DNA of 64,000 nucleotides. Source: Volutella citrinella. Taxonomy: Eukaryota; Ascomycota; Sordariomycetes; Hypocreales; Nectriaceae. Position numbers and translations under genes: made by a program. How positions within the stretch are numbered: the first letter of the stretch is position 1; each line of letters opens with the position of its first letter. Below are positions 10,932 to 20,193 of this stretch, piece by piece. Below the pieces are notes generated by a model that worked only from the letters and a program-made list of their open reading frames with translations, was not told the origin of the DNA and searched no databases. Where the stretch lies: positions 62,001 through 126,000 of the forward strand of contig JAWZSP010000011.1 of the NCBI GenBank assembly GCA_034401135.1, given 5' to 3'.

Positions 10932-12755
10932 CTACATTCCGCTTCCAACCATCCGCCTCATATTCTGCGCACCAGTGTCCTTTGTCGATTGGTTGCCATG
11001 CACCAGTCCATCATGCTCGCTCTCCATCGCCACCCAGGCGCTGCGTAGCGCATTCACACGGAAACTGACCTGCATTCCGCTGGGTAAATTTGAAGTGCTG
11101 AAAATCATGAGCGTCAGGGGTTGGCTGGTGAAGAAGATGGTGGTGGCACTGTCGACCTCGTCATTGAGGAAGAGCTCAAGCATGGAACGATCAATAACAC
11201 CGTTCATGTTCCACGACACTCCCGACAACAGGCTATTTGTTGAAAACTTGTCCATGAAATAAATATCGCTGAAGCCTCGCGCCCCGCCTCGGTCGAGGAA
11301 GACAGGCGTGTCGCCGCCAAAGTCGATCCCACCGCGGAGGTATTCGCCCGTGAGGGGGCTGGTAAAGGTGAAGTTCATCGTCGCCAGGCCAGATATTCCA
11401 CTCTCTGGGATCCCGGTTACGTTTGCCTCCCAGTAGATGGCATTCGAAGATACGTCGGAAAAGTCGACCGCCAGAGTGCTGTTGCCGAGGCTGTCGTTTG
11501 ACGCCAGCACGTCGCCCCAGACGGGACTCAGATCCTACAGTGTGCTCACGAGCTTCCAGCCGACGCGCCCGACCTTGGTCAGGTGCGTTCGCCGGAGGAG
11601 AGTCATGGCGCTCCACCAGCCCTCTGCGGCGGTCGGGACGGTCAGCGCGTACTGCCAATTGGAGGCCCAGGCCATGAGGACGGGGTCCTCGTCCTCGGGG
11701 GTGCCGTAGAAGAACTGGCCCGCGTAGTTGTCCTTGCCAAAGTCGGCGATTCTTGCGGCGGAGTCGACGGCTTCGAAATGGGTTCCGTTGAATGTGCCCG
11801 GATGGTACTGAGTAATGGATCCTCCGAGGGGAGCGCCGGGATTGATGGAGATGACCATGAGCCACATGTCGTCTTGCTTATCCCCATTCTCATCGACATA
11901 AGGCATCTTGACGAGGTTTGGACACTCCCACTGCAGCCCGAGAAGCCCATGATGTGAAAAGTTGCTTGCCGGTGTCCAGTCGATGAGATTGGGCGAGGTA
12001 AATATTCCAATTTCAAAGTCGTAAGGGTATGCGACGGCCATGACCCAGTGGCCGTCGTACCAGACGACCTTGGGGTCGCGGAACTGAGACGAGTTGCTGG
12101 GGATGACCGGGTTGCCCTCGTATGTGACGAAACTGTACCCGTTGTCGTAGGAGTAGGCGATGGATTGTGTCTGGGGTCTGGGACTGCCATCTGCACCCTG
12201 TTCTGCCAGCGTCTTGTTGGTACATTATGTTAGCTTCCCCTTCAACTTTAGACCGAAGGACGAGGAGACACTAACATAGATTGCTACAACACCGTTGGTC
12301 TGGTTCGGGAAGAAGCCAGAAGTGTTATTCCTATCTATAACGACACTCCCAGAATAAATAAAAAAGTTCTCCTTCGGCGGAAACAAGGCGATGGGTTGGT
12401 TGACCCAATGATACAGGTCCCGCGAAGTGGCGTGGCCCCAGTGCTGGTTCCCGGCAACAATGGCTGTGGGATTATACTGATAGTACAAATGCCACGTGCC
12501 GTTGTCATCGCGAAAAATGCCGTTGGGGTCGTTCATAAAGTGCTGCGGCGGAGAAAAGTGAATCTGGGGCCGATATTGACCGCCATAGTCGCCGACAATG
12601 GGCCTGCCAGAGGTAACATTTGGCCCGATGTATGGGCCTGTGATATCGGCGGGAACGGGCGACGTGCTTGCTGTTGCAGCCGAGTTATGGGCGAGGCAGA
12701 GGCCTGCAAGCTGCAAGACGCCGATGGCAGTCATACCCAGAACCGAACCGACCAT
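10932..12755 (-). pseudogene. secreted GH32 fructosidase (invertase/inulinase type) with one in-frame TAG
   Basis: Exons 12755-12276 and 12212-10932 join in phase. The ATG at 12755 starts a signal peptide ([22 protein letters not shown]); an upstream in-frame ATG at 12830 would bury it. The three GH32 catalytic motifs are present: [10 protein letters not shown] (nucleophile Asp), [12 protein letters not shown] (RDP) and [12 protein letters not shown] (acid/base Glu). Family members hydrolyse terminal fructosyl residues of sucrose, inulin or levan outside the cell. A TAG at 11535-11537, in GWKLVSTL(stop)DLSPVWG, cuts off the C-terminal beta-sandwich. The frame after it stays open for about 200 codons of normal GH32 sequence to a stop at 10932. 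It is otherwise undamaged, so recent nonsense mutation, sequence error or mRNA editing are all possible. Confidence 0.85.
11535..11537 (-). other. in-frame TAG inside the GH32 gene
   Basis: On the coding strand the codons read CTG TAG GAT, with normal family sequence in the same frame on both sides. One C-to-T change from CAG (Gln) explains it. It also has the U-A-G context favoured by A-to-I mRNA editing, which would give Trp. Confidence 0.85.
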
Positions 12756-13950
12756 TTTGATGATACCAGTACTCGAAGATGGAGTCAAGGGGGAACACCA
12801 AGCTGACAACAGTCGGTCGTGACCGGACATCCGACCTGTGGCTAATGTGGTTGCTTATATCCATACATCACAAAGTTCTGCATCCTCACGGAGTCCCCAC
12901 CATTCCATCCTCATTCGTCGAGTGCCGGACTGACATGATCAAGGCTCTTCAGACCCGATTCGTCGGAACTAAGCCATTGGTGAAAGTGCATTGGAGGTAA
13001 GAAAGCGCCGGTGACGCGGAACCTGGCATGACGGTGTGGAGAGAAAACATAGGGAGCTCCATGGACGCTAACTCGTGGAGTGCGTGCATAATGCATGGTC
13101 TACTCCGTACCAGCCTGGGCACTCTACTGAGAGAGTTTTCGGCCTCGGCCCGACAGTGACTCGCTCGTTCAGTCACACAAGCGTCTGACAAGGGTTGACG
13201 ACTACTACGCTGTCTTGAAGTGGCATCACATGTGGCTCCCCAAATTCGGTCTTCCTATTGGTACTTGCGGGTGGATCTCTGCCCAAGTTTCTTTGACTTC
13301 TCCTTTATAGTTACTCTTACAGGGGTCCTTCTATTTGTGGAGTGCTTGGAAGCCGAGCAAGTACCAATATAGTCCCCGGACTGAACAGCAGCAACTATAC
13401 GACTTCCAGACCGAATCTTCTTAGGTGTCACAATTAATGAGGACAGGCTTCTGCTATAGCTTGACCTAAGGCTGGGGTATACTAAGTCCTATTCCCTCTA
13501 CGGGGGAATATAATTGTGATACTACGAATTGTGAAATTTTGATAGATGAGGCGACTGGTGGTTTGAATTGCCCTATCAAGCTAGGCCCCTATTGCTGCTT
13601 GTTGCGTGCCTTCTTCTATAGCTTCTCTACCACTTCTACCAGCTTCTTTAGCTAACTACTATTCTTCTTTCTGATCCTTAAAAGGATATCCTTCTTCTGG
13701 CTTTTATTCTCTTCTTTTTATAGGAAGTGGATACTTTTCTTAGTTTTTATATTAACTTCCTTACTTCTTAATTTATATCTAAATATTAAGAGAGATATTA
13801 GCACTTTGTCAGATTGTATATTAGTTAAGATATTTTATAGGTTCAGGCTTTTAGCTAGTAGCTTAAAGTTGATTATTTTCTCTAAGAGAAGGCCCTTAGA
13901 GATAAAGGGAGCATTGATTAGTAGCATCTCGAGGTCGTTGGGCAGGAGAA

Positions 13951-13981
<31 letters not shown>

Positions 13982-14400
13982 CGGGCGTTGGCTTGCTTGG
14001 CTGCTGGCTTGGTTGCTTGCTTGGCTGCTTGCTTGATGAGAAGCTGGGGGAAAGGTATTATAATATAGCTGGCGCAAGCCCGGTGTTAGGTTATCTAGCG
14101 TGGATAACTTTGTCCTTACGCCTGCGGCCACAAAGGTTTATCGCAACCTTCCTATAACCTTTAGTAGTGCAGAGACCTTGATGGATAAGAAGGCTGCTAT
14201 TTGCTGCATCTGTTAAATGCTAATTGTGACTTATTATAGACTAACACTATGGTTGAGATATTGGGTATGATATCTACTGTGAAATTTGCTGTGGTTTCTA
14301 TTATATATATATCAGGCTGTGTGTTGCATAGGCTTGTTGACTATCTTCCATACTAAGTCCTATTGGTAAATATTTAAGCGAATATTTTCCTTATTCCGTA
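12756..14400. other. GH32 upstream region, then AT-rich low-complexity DNA
   Basis: From 12756 to about 13200 the base composition is ordinary and includes the GH32 promoter side. From about 13300 to 14400 it becomes AT-rich with many TA and TTCT runs, resembling decayed repeat DNA. I recognise no gene. A (GT)n run lies at about 13951-13981, followed by a GCTT/GGCT-rich repeat to about 14035. Confidence 0.55.
13951..14036 (+). repeat. GT microsatellite plus TTGCTTGGCTGC-type short repeats
   Basis: About 15 consecutive GT units are followed by reiterated TTGCTTGGCTGC-like units. Read on the minus strand, the second part encodes Ala-Ser-Gln-rich repeats (SSQASNQASSQAS). These resemble the low-complexity tail of the MULE ORF near 56440-56500. 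Confidence 0.7.
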
Positions 14401-14419
14401 TTCCATATTGTGTAGAAGA

Positions 14420-14700
14420 AAGGGGAAACTGTCAGTTTGACATGATCCCCCTCTTTTCCCTCTATATCCTGACCTGATGCTACCGTACCATGTCGGTCTT
14501 TTCCTTGTCCACAAAGGTGCCGAGGAAATGGCAAAACTGTCCGACCGACATGTCCCCCCTCTTTTCCCTCTCTATCCTGACCTGATGCTACCCTACCATG
14601 TCGGTCCGACAGGCTCTAAGCAAGATTTTCCTCGTTCCTAAAGGTGCGGAGGAAAGGGGAAAACTGTTGGACCAACATGATCCCCCTCTCCGAGGCGGTC
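14420..14700 (+). repeat. imperfect tandem repeat, about 108-127 bp period
   Basis: The block beginning CATGATCCCCCTCTTTTCCC at about 14441 recurs at about 14549 with a few changes. It includes the following CCTGACCTGATGCTACC and CATGTCGGTC. A third partial copy starts at about 14676. Each unit also carries AAGGTGC-GAGGAAA-type sequence. Its function is unknown; it could be part of a decayed repeat element. Confidence 0.7.
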
Positions 14701-14727
14701 ACGATGAGGGGTTACGGCTAATTAATC

Positions 14728-15090
14728 ATGTTATACAAGCAAGATGAAATTGCCGAGCTCGAGGAGCGTCTCCTAGAGATTGACAGCAATGAGTCGACGG
14801 AGTTTCATCTAAGATCCAGGAGAAATGATCATAATACCGAGAGGAAAGCGATCCTGGAGCTCGCAGAGACGAAACTGAATGCCTACAGTCAGCTGGTTAT
14901 AACCTCCACTTTCCGACCAATCTTGCCCCAGGAAAACGACGACACGCTGACCAGAGGAGTAGACACCATGTCGAGCGCCCACGCCCCCACACGAGGGTTA
15001 ATGAGAGCCTGCGCAAATGGATTCAGGGCAACCAGATTTTGCCAAAACTCGAATCGTATCTTTGACCCTGCCTCTGTCCTTCAAGCTATG
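14728..15090 (+). pseudogene. DUF6594-like fragment
   Basis: The ORF from 14728 begins MLYKQDEIAELEERLLEID, the Gln-x-Glu-x-x-x-Leu-Glu signature seen at the start of the fungal DUF6594 membrane-protein family. It continues through a charged helix to KLNAYSQLVI. Further family-like sequence (TRVNESLRKWIQGNQILPKL) appears near 14990-15055 in another frame, so there is at least one frameshift. The C-terminal transmembrane helices expected for the family are absent. It lies on the opposite strand to the neighbouring kinase/ankyrin remnant. Identification rests on pattern recognition, so the family call is moderate. Loss of function is fairly clear. Confidence 0.5.
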
Positions 15091-16600
15091 GATATAGTAC
15101 CGAGCAAACGGCGGTGCTTTGTGACTAATCATGTGTATGGCCGGGTACTGCCATTGCAAATCGCCTCCGTAGTGTGAGCAAGTGATCTACAATGCCTGAA
15201 AAATGGTAATAAACAGCGACGTCAAGCAGACTGAAGCTCGGTAACCTGACGCGTCTCGGTTCACTGTGAAACTCGTGTGGCATGTGCCATCTGATGTCGA
15301 CATCTCTTGATAAGCGCAACCACCAGCGGCATATTCCCAGCACAAACGGCCCAATGCAGCGGGGTTCAAACAGCTTTATTCCGGGAAAGAATCCCGCCGA
15401 TATCTCAGAGTTCGCCATGGCATTCATGGCAGATTGAAGACCCAAAGTGTCTTCATGCTTGGCTTTGCCCCTGTCTCTTGACATTAGTTTCCTCTAGCTG
15501 CATCTGTCGTAGCCTTTCCCGTCTCAAAAAAAAACGAAAATTCCTCACGGCTTGAATCATTCAGAGACGTATCGGCTTGAGTTTGGTCTTGACTTTTCAT
15601 CTTTCTTTCTTTATCAATGACAGTTTGCAGTGCTGGACACAACCTGCGCAATGCTCCTTCCATGCAAGTGTCCATATCTCCCAATGCCCTGAAGTGTTGC
15701 AGAGCTTTCTGATTATTAGGTTCATGCCCATGGCCAAGGTGACGTCTCGCGGCCATTTGCAAATGCGCCCAGGCGACCGTTGCCATGTCATCACTTTCAT
15801 GAAGAGCACGATCAACCTCTTGTACCAGCTCGGTTTGTAATGCCCATGGTAGAGCAATGTCCATGGAAGTTTGAAACATGTCGAGCGTGCGGTGTTCGGC
15901 CTTGCGGAGAGTGTCCAGAGAAGCAAATGGTAAACTTGTACTATATTTTACCATCTTCCTCGTCTCCTCCAAGTCCTTAGGGTTCTTGATTGCGCGTACG
16001 GTTAATTTCTCGGACGTACAGTTTTGGAGTTGATAGACAGTATCGGCGTTGTATGAGTGATTCACATCGAGGAAATTCTCAGCTCTTGCCAAAAAACCGT
16101 TCCTCTCTGTATCCTTCCAGTAGAGAAACGAGGGAGAGTCCTTGTCTAGTTGCGCCTAATCAGTATCTATGAAACTGCTACTATTCTTCATCAGCTCCGA
16201 AAGAAATAGACCAAATGCATACCAATCTGCCTTCTTGAAGACTTCGATCTTATGCCACTTATCTTTAGAATCGATGTTGGAGCATCTGTGAACCTCTGGG
16301 CATTGTATATTAGCGTTCCGAGATACTAAACAGCCGGCGAATCGAACTCGCTCTCTGCAATAGAGCAGCCAAAATCGGCGAGTCTGGCAACCTGAAGACG
16401 TTCGGGAGAATAGTCGCCGTTATCGTAGACCAGTACATTCTCCTGCTTGACATCGCCATGCACTATGCCACATGTGTGCAGAGCACGGAGCCCAACCGCG
16501 ACATCCAAGGCGAGCTCTCTGCGTTCTGATATCGGTATCTTGCAACGATTCAGGTATGCGATAAGAACACCTCATCGGCCATCTACTCTAGCATCCAGGA
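15090..16600 (-). pseudogene. protein kinase with ankyrin repeat, degraded
   Basis: Minus-strand sequence near 16330-16550 reads RRELALDVAVGLRALH and HTCGIVHGDVKQENVLVY, then VARLADFGCSIAE. These are the kinase catalytic loop (HGDVKxxN in place of HRDLKxxN) and the DFG motif. After a frame change, FKKADWYAFGLFLSELMKN follows (kinase subdomain IX), then an in-frame TAG at 16156-16158. A long open stretch to 15484 has no named domain. An ankyrin-type unit (PLHWAVCAGNMPLVVALIKR) lies near 15310-15370 in another frame. The N-lobe with the ATP-binding Lys is missing upstream of about 16600. Kinase plus ankyrin architecture is common in Pezizomycotina, but this copy has several breaks and no intact start. 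Confidence 0.65.
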
Positions 16601-16902
16601 ATCCAGGGTCTGAATGTTGAATGGCCAGGAAGTGGCACACCATCCATATTGATAATCGCCGCAAAAACAGGCAATTTCGGCACCGCCCTCGCTCTATTCG
16701 AAGCTGATGCTGACATTTGGGATCGACACTTGATACGTAGCTCAAACCGGAACCCTAGTCGCCTCCCAGTGGTCGCCCAGCACAGCCAGATAAAGAGGAT
16801 GAGCAAAGTTCTCGACGCGACGTGGCCCACGTGTCCTAATACTAGGCATATAAGCATGCTAGTCAGCTTTTCTATTATCAACTATCTAGCTATTCCACCG
16901 CT
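16601..16902. other. gap, no gene recognised
   Basis: Only overlapping short ORFs occur on both strands without a domain signature. It may include the 3' untranslated region of the minus-strand Zn2Cys6 gene. Confidence 0.4.
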
Positions 16903-18427
16903 TTATAAAATCATACAGCCGCCTGGTGGTGCCAATTCTTCCGGGGAGAGTGTCTCTGCTTCAGTGATCTGGTCCTCCGCTGGACTTGCGTGTCCGCCAG
17001 CGGCATAAAACTCCTCCATCTTTGTATACTGAGCATCTATCCACTCGGCCTCCTGCAGGTGCCCGGACGACTGAAAGTCGCTCTGATAAGCGGCAATAAG
17101 GGTCTCGAGCTCGGGTCGACGGTGGCCATTGATAGTTAGGGCCCACGCTACCTTTAGGTATTCGTTGATATAAGGGAAACCAAAGGGCCGCTTTGAAAAG
17201 CTGATATAACCAATATCAACCATCTTATCAACAAACTGAGCAGCAGAGACACCTAGAGCCGGGTCTGAGTTCCAGATGCGCATAATGCGGTTGATAAGTA
17301 GTAAAATGCTGAGCACAATACATATACCGTAATGGAACTGAGCCCACATCTTAAGAGAGAGAGGCTCAGGGTTAGGCAATGTAGCTAGTATCCGTACAGT
17401 GTCGCTCAGCATATATAGCTTATCAAGCTCGATCTGCGCCAGGCTATAAATGCACTGTAGTTGGTATAGGTTCTTCTCCGGGTTCTGTAGGTATTCGCAA
17501 ACTTCAGCTTGCGTATCAACCTCAAGTGTTAAGAACGTCTCCTGTGTATACTTAAGCGGCCGCAGCTTGCCACCTATCGTCATAGCCTTCCAGAACCAAG
17601 GGCCTAGTTTGACCTTGGGGTTGCTCATGCTTTCCCATAAAATAAATTGCAATAGCCCATAGATATACGAATGATCGATTTGGTCGAGATTATTAGACCG
17701 TACTGCCTCGCGAAGTAAAACCGCGTATCTCTCGATGCTGATTCACAGGGTACTTGTTATTAGACTCATGCGAGCGATCAATCCATTGCTATAAAGATTA
17801 GTCTGCTAAGTAAAGAACAAGCTTAAACAAGGATAACTTACTTGGCAAACATAAATATTATAAACAGCATACATCTTAGTGCTTATAGGGTCCATGGGAT
17901 TACCCAGCGATGTTCTTAATGCTTTCAATGCATTGCCATACTGAGTAAGGGCAAGGACCTTAGACTTCTTGAATTGCACCGAGTTGTAGATAGCCACCAT
18001 GGCATCAATTGAAGCATCGAGGGTCGGGTTAAAGCCGACACGACGCGGTAGGTCCTCGAGATAGTGGCCGCCGTAGCAGCGACAGTCGTAGCGTATATCT
18101 CTAATATCGAGAATAAAGATAAAATTGGACATCATGCTTGACCTTTCGTTGGTGGGGCTGCGGGTGGGCGCTTCCATAATGGCATTTGACTCAACGGGAG
18201 GGGTCTGGAAGGCGTTTCCCTTCTTCGTCACGAACTTGAACCGCTTGGCGCCGTTGCCTATACACTGGATGCGTAGGCGGGTGCATCGCCCGCACGTCGG
18301 CTTCACCTGATCGCACTTGGGCAGGTTAGACCACGAGGATGAGATGCCGGGTCCATCTGACGAGACTCACTCCTTTTTTCTGCGCTCGGCAGGCGACGCA
18401 GCCTCTGCTGGAGGGAGCGCCAGCCAT
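16903..18427 (-). CDS. Zn(II)2Cys6 transcription factor with C-terminal CMIL
   Basis: Exon 1 is 18427-18371 (MAGAPSSRGCVACRAQKKG) and exon 2 is 18315-17842. Together they give the perfect cluster spacing C-x2-C-x6-C-x6-C-x2-C-x6-C (CVACRAQKKG / CDQVKPTCGRCTRLRIQC), split by a 55-bp intron. One or two further introns lie between 17841 and about 17750. The last exon carries SIERYAVLLREAVRSNNLD and runs open to 16903. The middle holds the usual TF helices (DPISTKMYAVYNIYVCQ). The protein ends PPGGCMIL, a Cys-aliphatic-aliphatic-X tetrapeptide compatible with prenylation. That is unusual for a nuclear DNA-binding protein. It appears intact apart from the uncertain 17.75-17.84 kb junctions. Targets are unknown. 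Confidence 0.75.
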
Positions 18428-18668
18428 GAGTGTCGACGGAGGCGTACCGAATAATAAGGGAATCGTACGGCAAGGGAGCTGTGCAGCCTAATGGAGATGT
18501 GAGTGAAAAAGAGCGACGCCGCAATTATCGTAAAAATAGGGAATCTATAAATGGCCGGTGTGCTTGACTAAGCTAACCCACAGGGCCGGGCCGGGCCGAA
18601 ACACAGGATTAGTACGTCATAGCGTATGCCCAGCAGGCCACCCTGACCATGACCATGAACCCCACTGA
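18428..18668. promoter_or_regulatory. divergent upstream region
   Basis: This is a short GC-mixed spacer between the Zn2Cys6 start and the PD-(D/E)XK fragment. It presumably contains the Zn2Cys6 promoter. No specific element was recognised. Confidence 0.3.
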
Positions 18669-19239
18669 TTGTACTTTTCTGATGGGAAAGGAAGTGACGA
18701 GCAGGACTCACTCCCGGGCCGCATCCCGCCCCTGGACCATGTCATCGAGGTGCACTCAAAAGCCGCCGAATGTATGAAACAAAGCTGTGAAGAGGTCCAA
18801 TGGATTGCCGCCGTCTATATGCCACTACTCCGTCATATTTTAAGAGAGTCCCCAGCGAGCCAGATCCACCATCTTTGGCCGGTTGCGTGGTAAGACCAGC
18901 TGCCTTGTCAATCCGAGAGCTGCAACTAATTGTCTGTCTGTTGCTATAGTACAACAGCTCGGCCGCACCCAGCCTTCCAACCGATGAACTCTACTGCCAA
19001 AATGGTCGATCTATGCGTTGCCTCTACGGCATGGTCCAAACCGGAAGACAACCAGTTCAAGATGGCCGCCAAGGATCTTGCCAAGATGTCACCTACTATG
19101 ACAGTAAACCACACCGGCTTCCAGTCGACACAACTTCGTCCTATTGTCCTGAGTATCGAAGCCAAGAAGCCTGGCATAGATAGATACAAGGCCCAGTTGC
19201 AAATGGGCGTCTGGCACGCCTCGCAATGGAATTTCTTGG
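18669..19239 (+). pseudogene. PD-(D/E)XK nuclease-like fragment fused to GH5 fragment
   Basis: Segments 18669-18889 and 18950-19239 are joined by an intron at exactly the same codon position as in the intact paralogue at 41370-42750. The first carries LPGRIPPLDHVIEVHSKAAE. The second carries TARPHPAFQPMNSTAKMVDL, TMTVNHTGFQSTQLRPIVLS and SIEAKKPG, then LQMGVWHASQWNFL. The ExK motif (E-A-K) of the nuclease-like fold is retained. The N-terminal half and everything after QWNFL are missing, and the sequence passes within a few bases into GH5 coding sequence. It is a truncated, chimeric copy. The family (PF20516-type) is recognised from the motif set; no activity can be inferred. Confidence 0.7.
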
Positions 19240-20111
19240 TGTGTCGCTTGGTTTGAATTGTCTTCGTATCCCTTTCAATTACAAGCATTTCATGGACGAC
19301 GAAAGACCGGATTTCATCAAACCCTCCGGTTTCGAGAAGCTTGATCGCATCGTTGACATTTGCGCCAAGTACAACATTTATGTTGTGCTCGGCCTTCACA
19401 CCGTCCCCGGTGGCCAGAATCAAGACTGGCAGGCACAGTGACTCGGGGCTCAACCGGGCGCTTTTCTGGGAATTCCGCGATTTTCAGGATCGTGCCATCC
19501 AACTGTGGGAGTTTATCACTCGCCATTATGCTGGGAATCCAGTAGTGGCAGGCTACAATCCTTTGAACGAACCCGCGGACCCAAAGCATACTGGCCTGTT
19601 GGCTTGGTACGATCGCGTGGGAAAGGTCATCCGTGATATTGATCCGGACCATATGCTTTTCCTCGACGGCAACACCTACTCTATGGACTTTACCGCGTTC
19701 TGCATCAATACTCCCTTTCCCAATACGGTCTACAGCTGTCATGACTATAGTAAGCTGGGATTTCCGTTCCCGGAACAGTACGAGGGCACCAAGGAACAGA
19801 AGGAGCAGCTTCGCGCCAGCCTGAAGCGGAAGGTGGAATACATGCAGAAGCCTAATGTACCTATCTGGAACGGAGAATGGGGCCCGGTTTACCAAAACCC
19901 GCGGACTGACCCCAACGCGGATGCGACGAACAAACAGGTATTAGATGTCCACAGGCAGCAGCTGGAAAATATAGAGAGCAGGCAAAGGCATACTGAAAGG
20001 CTGAACTCCTATATTAAATTCATTTTAGATGCCTTTCACTCAGACTCTAATACAGAGTCAGATGCTTTTACCTATCTAGGGGTAAGGGGTAGACTAGGTA
20101 AGCCTACATAG
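19240..20111 (+). pseudogene. GH5-type glycoside hydrolase fragment, frameshifted
   Basis: Starting inside the fold, VSLGLNCLRIPFNYKHF and KYNIYVVLGLHTVPGGQNQD run to a TGA at about 19439. After a frame change, FWEFRDFQDRAIQLWEF continues with VVAGYNPLNEPADP (acid/base Glu in NEP) and DHMLFLDGNTYSMDF, then VPIWNGEWGPVY (nucleophile Glu). Family similarity stops at ATNKQ (about 19937). The remaining 58 codons (ENIESRQRHTERLNSYIKF) look unrelated. Both catalytic glutamates survive, but the N- and C-terminal parts of the barrel are missing and there is a frameshift. It was originally a clan-A (GH5) glucanase or glucosidase. Here it is joined at its 5' end to a PD-(D/E)XK fragment. Confidence 0.75.
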
Positions 20112-20193
20112 GCGCGCTAGCTCTATAAGCGCGTCGGGAATAGTCTCAAGCCTTTAGAGATTGTCTATCTTTACACAGTTTAATTATTATCGC

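Noticed and set aside
13806..14157. ORFs with poly-Cys-Val or poly-His-Thr repeats on both strands
   Set aside because: They are translations of the GT microsatellite and its flank, not genes.
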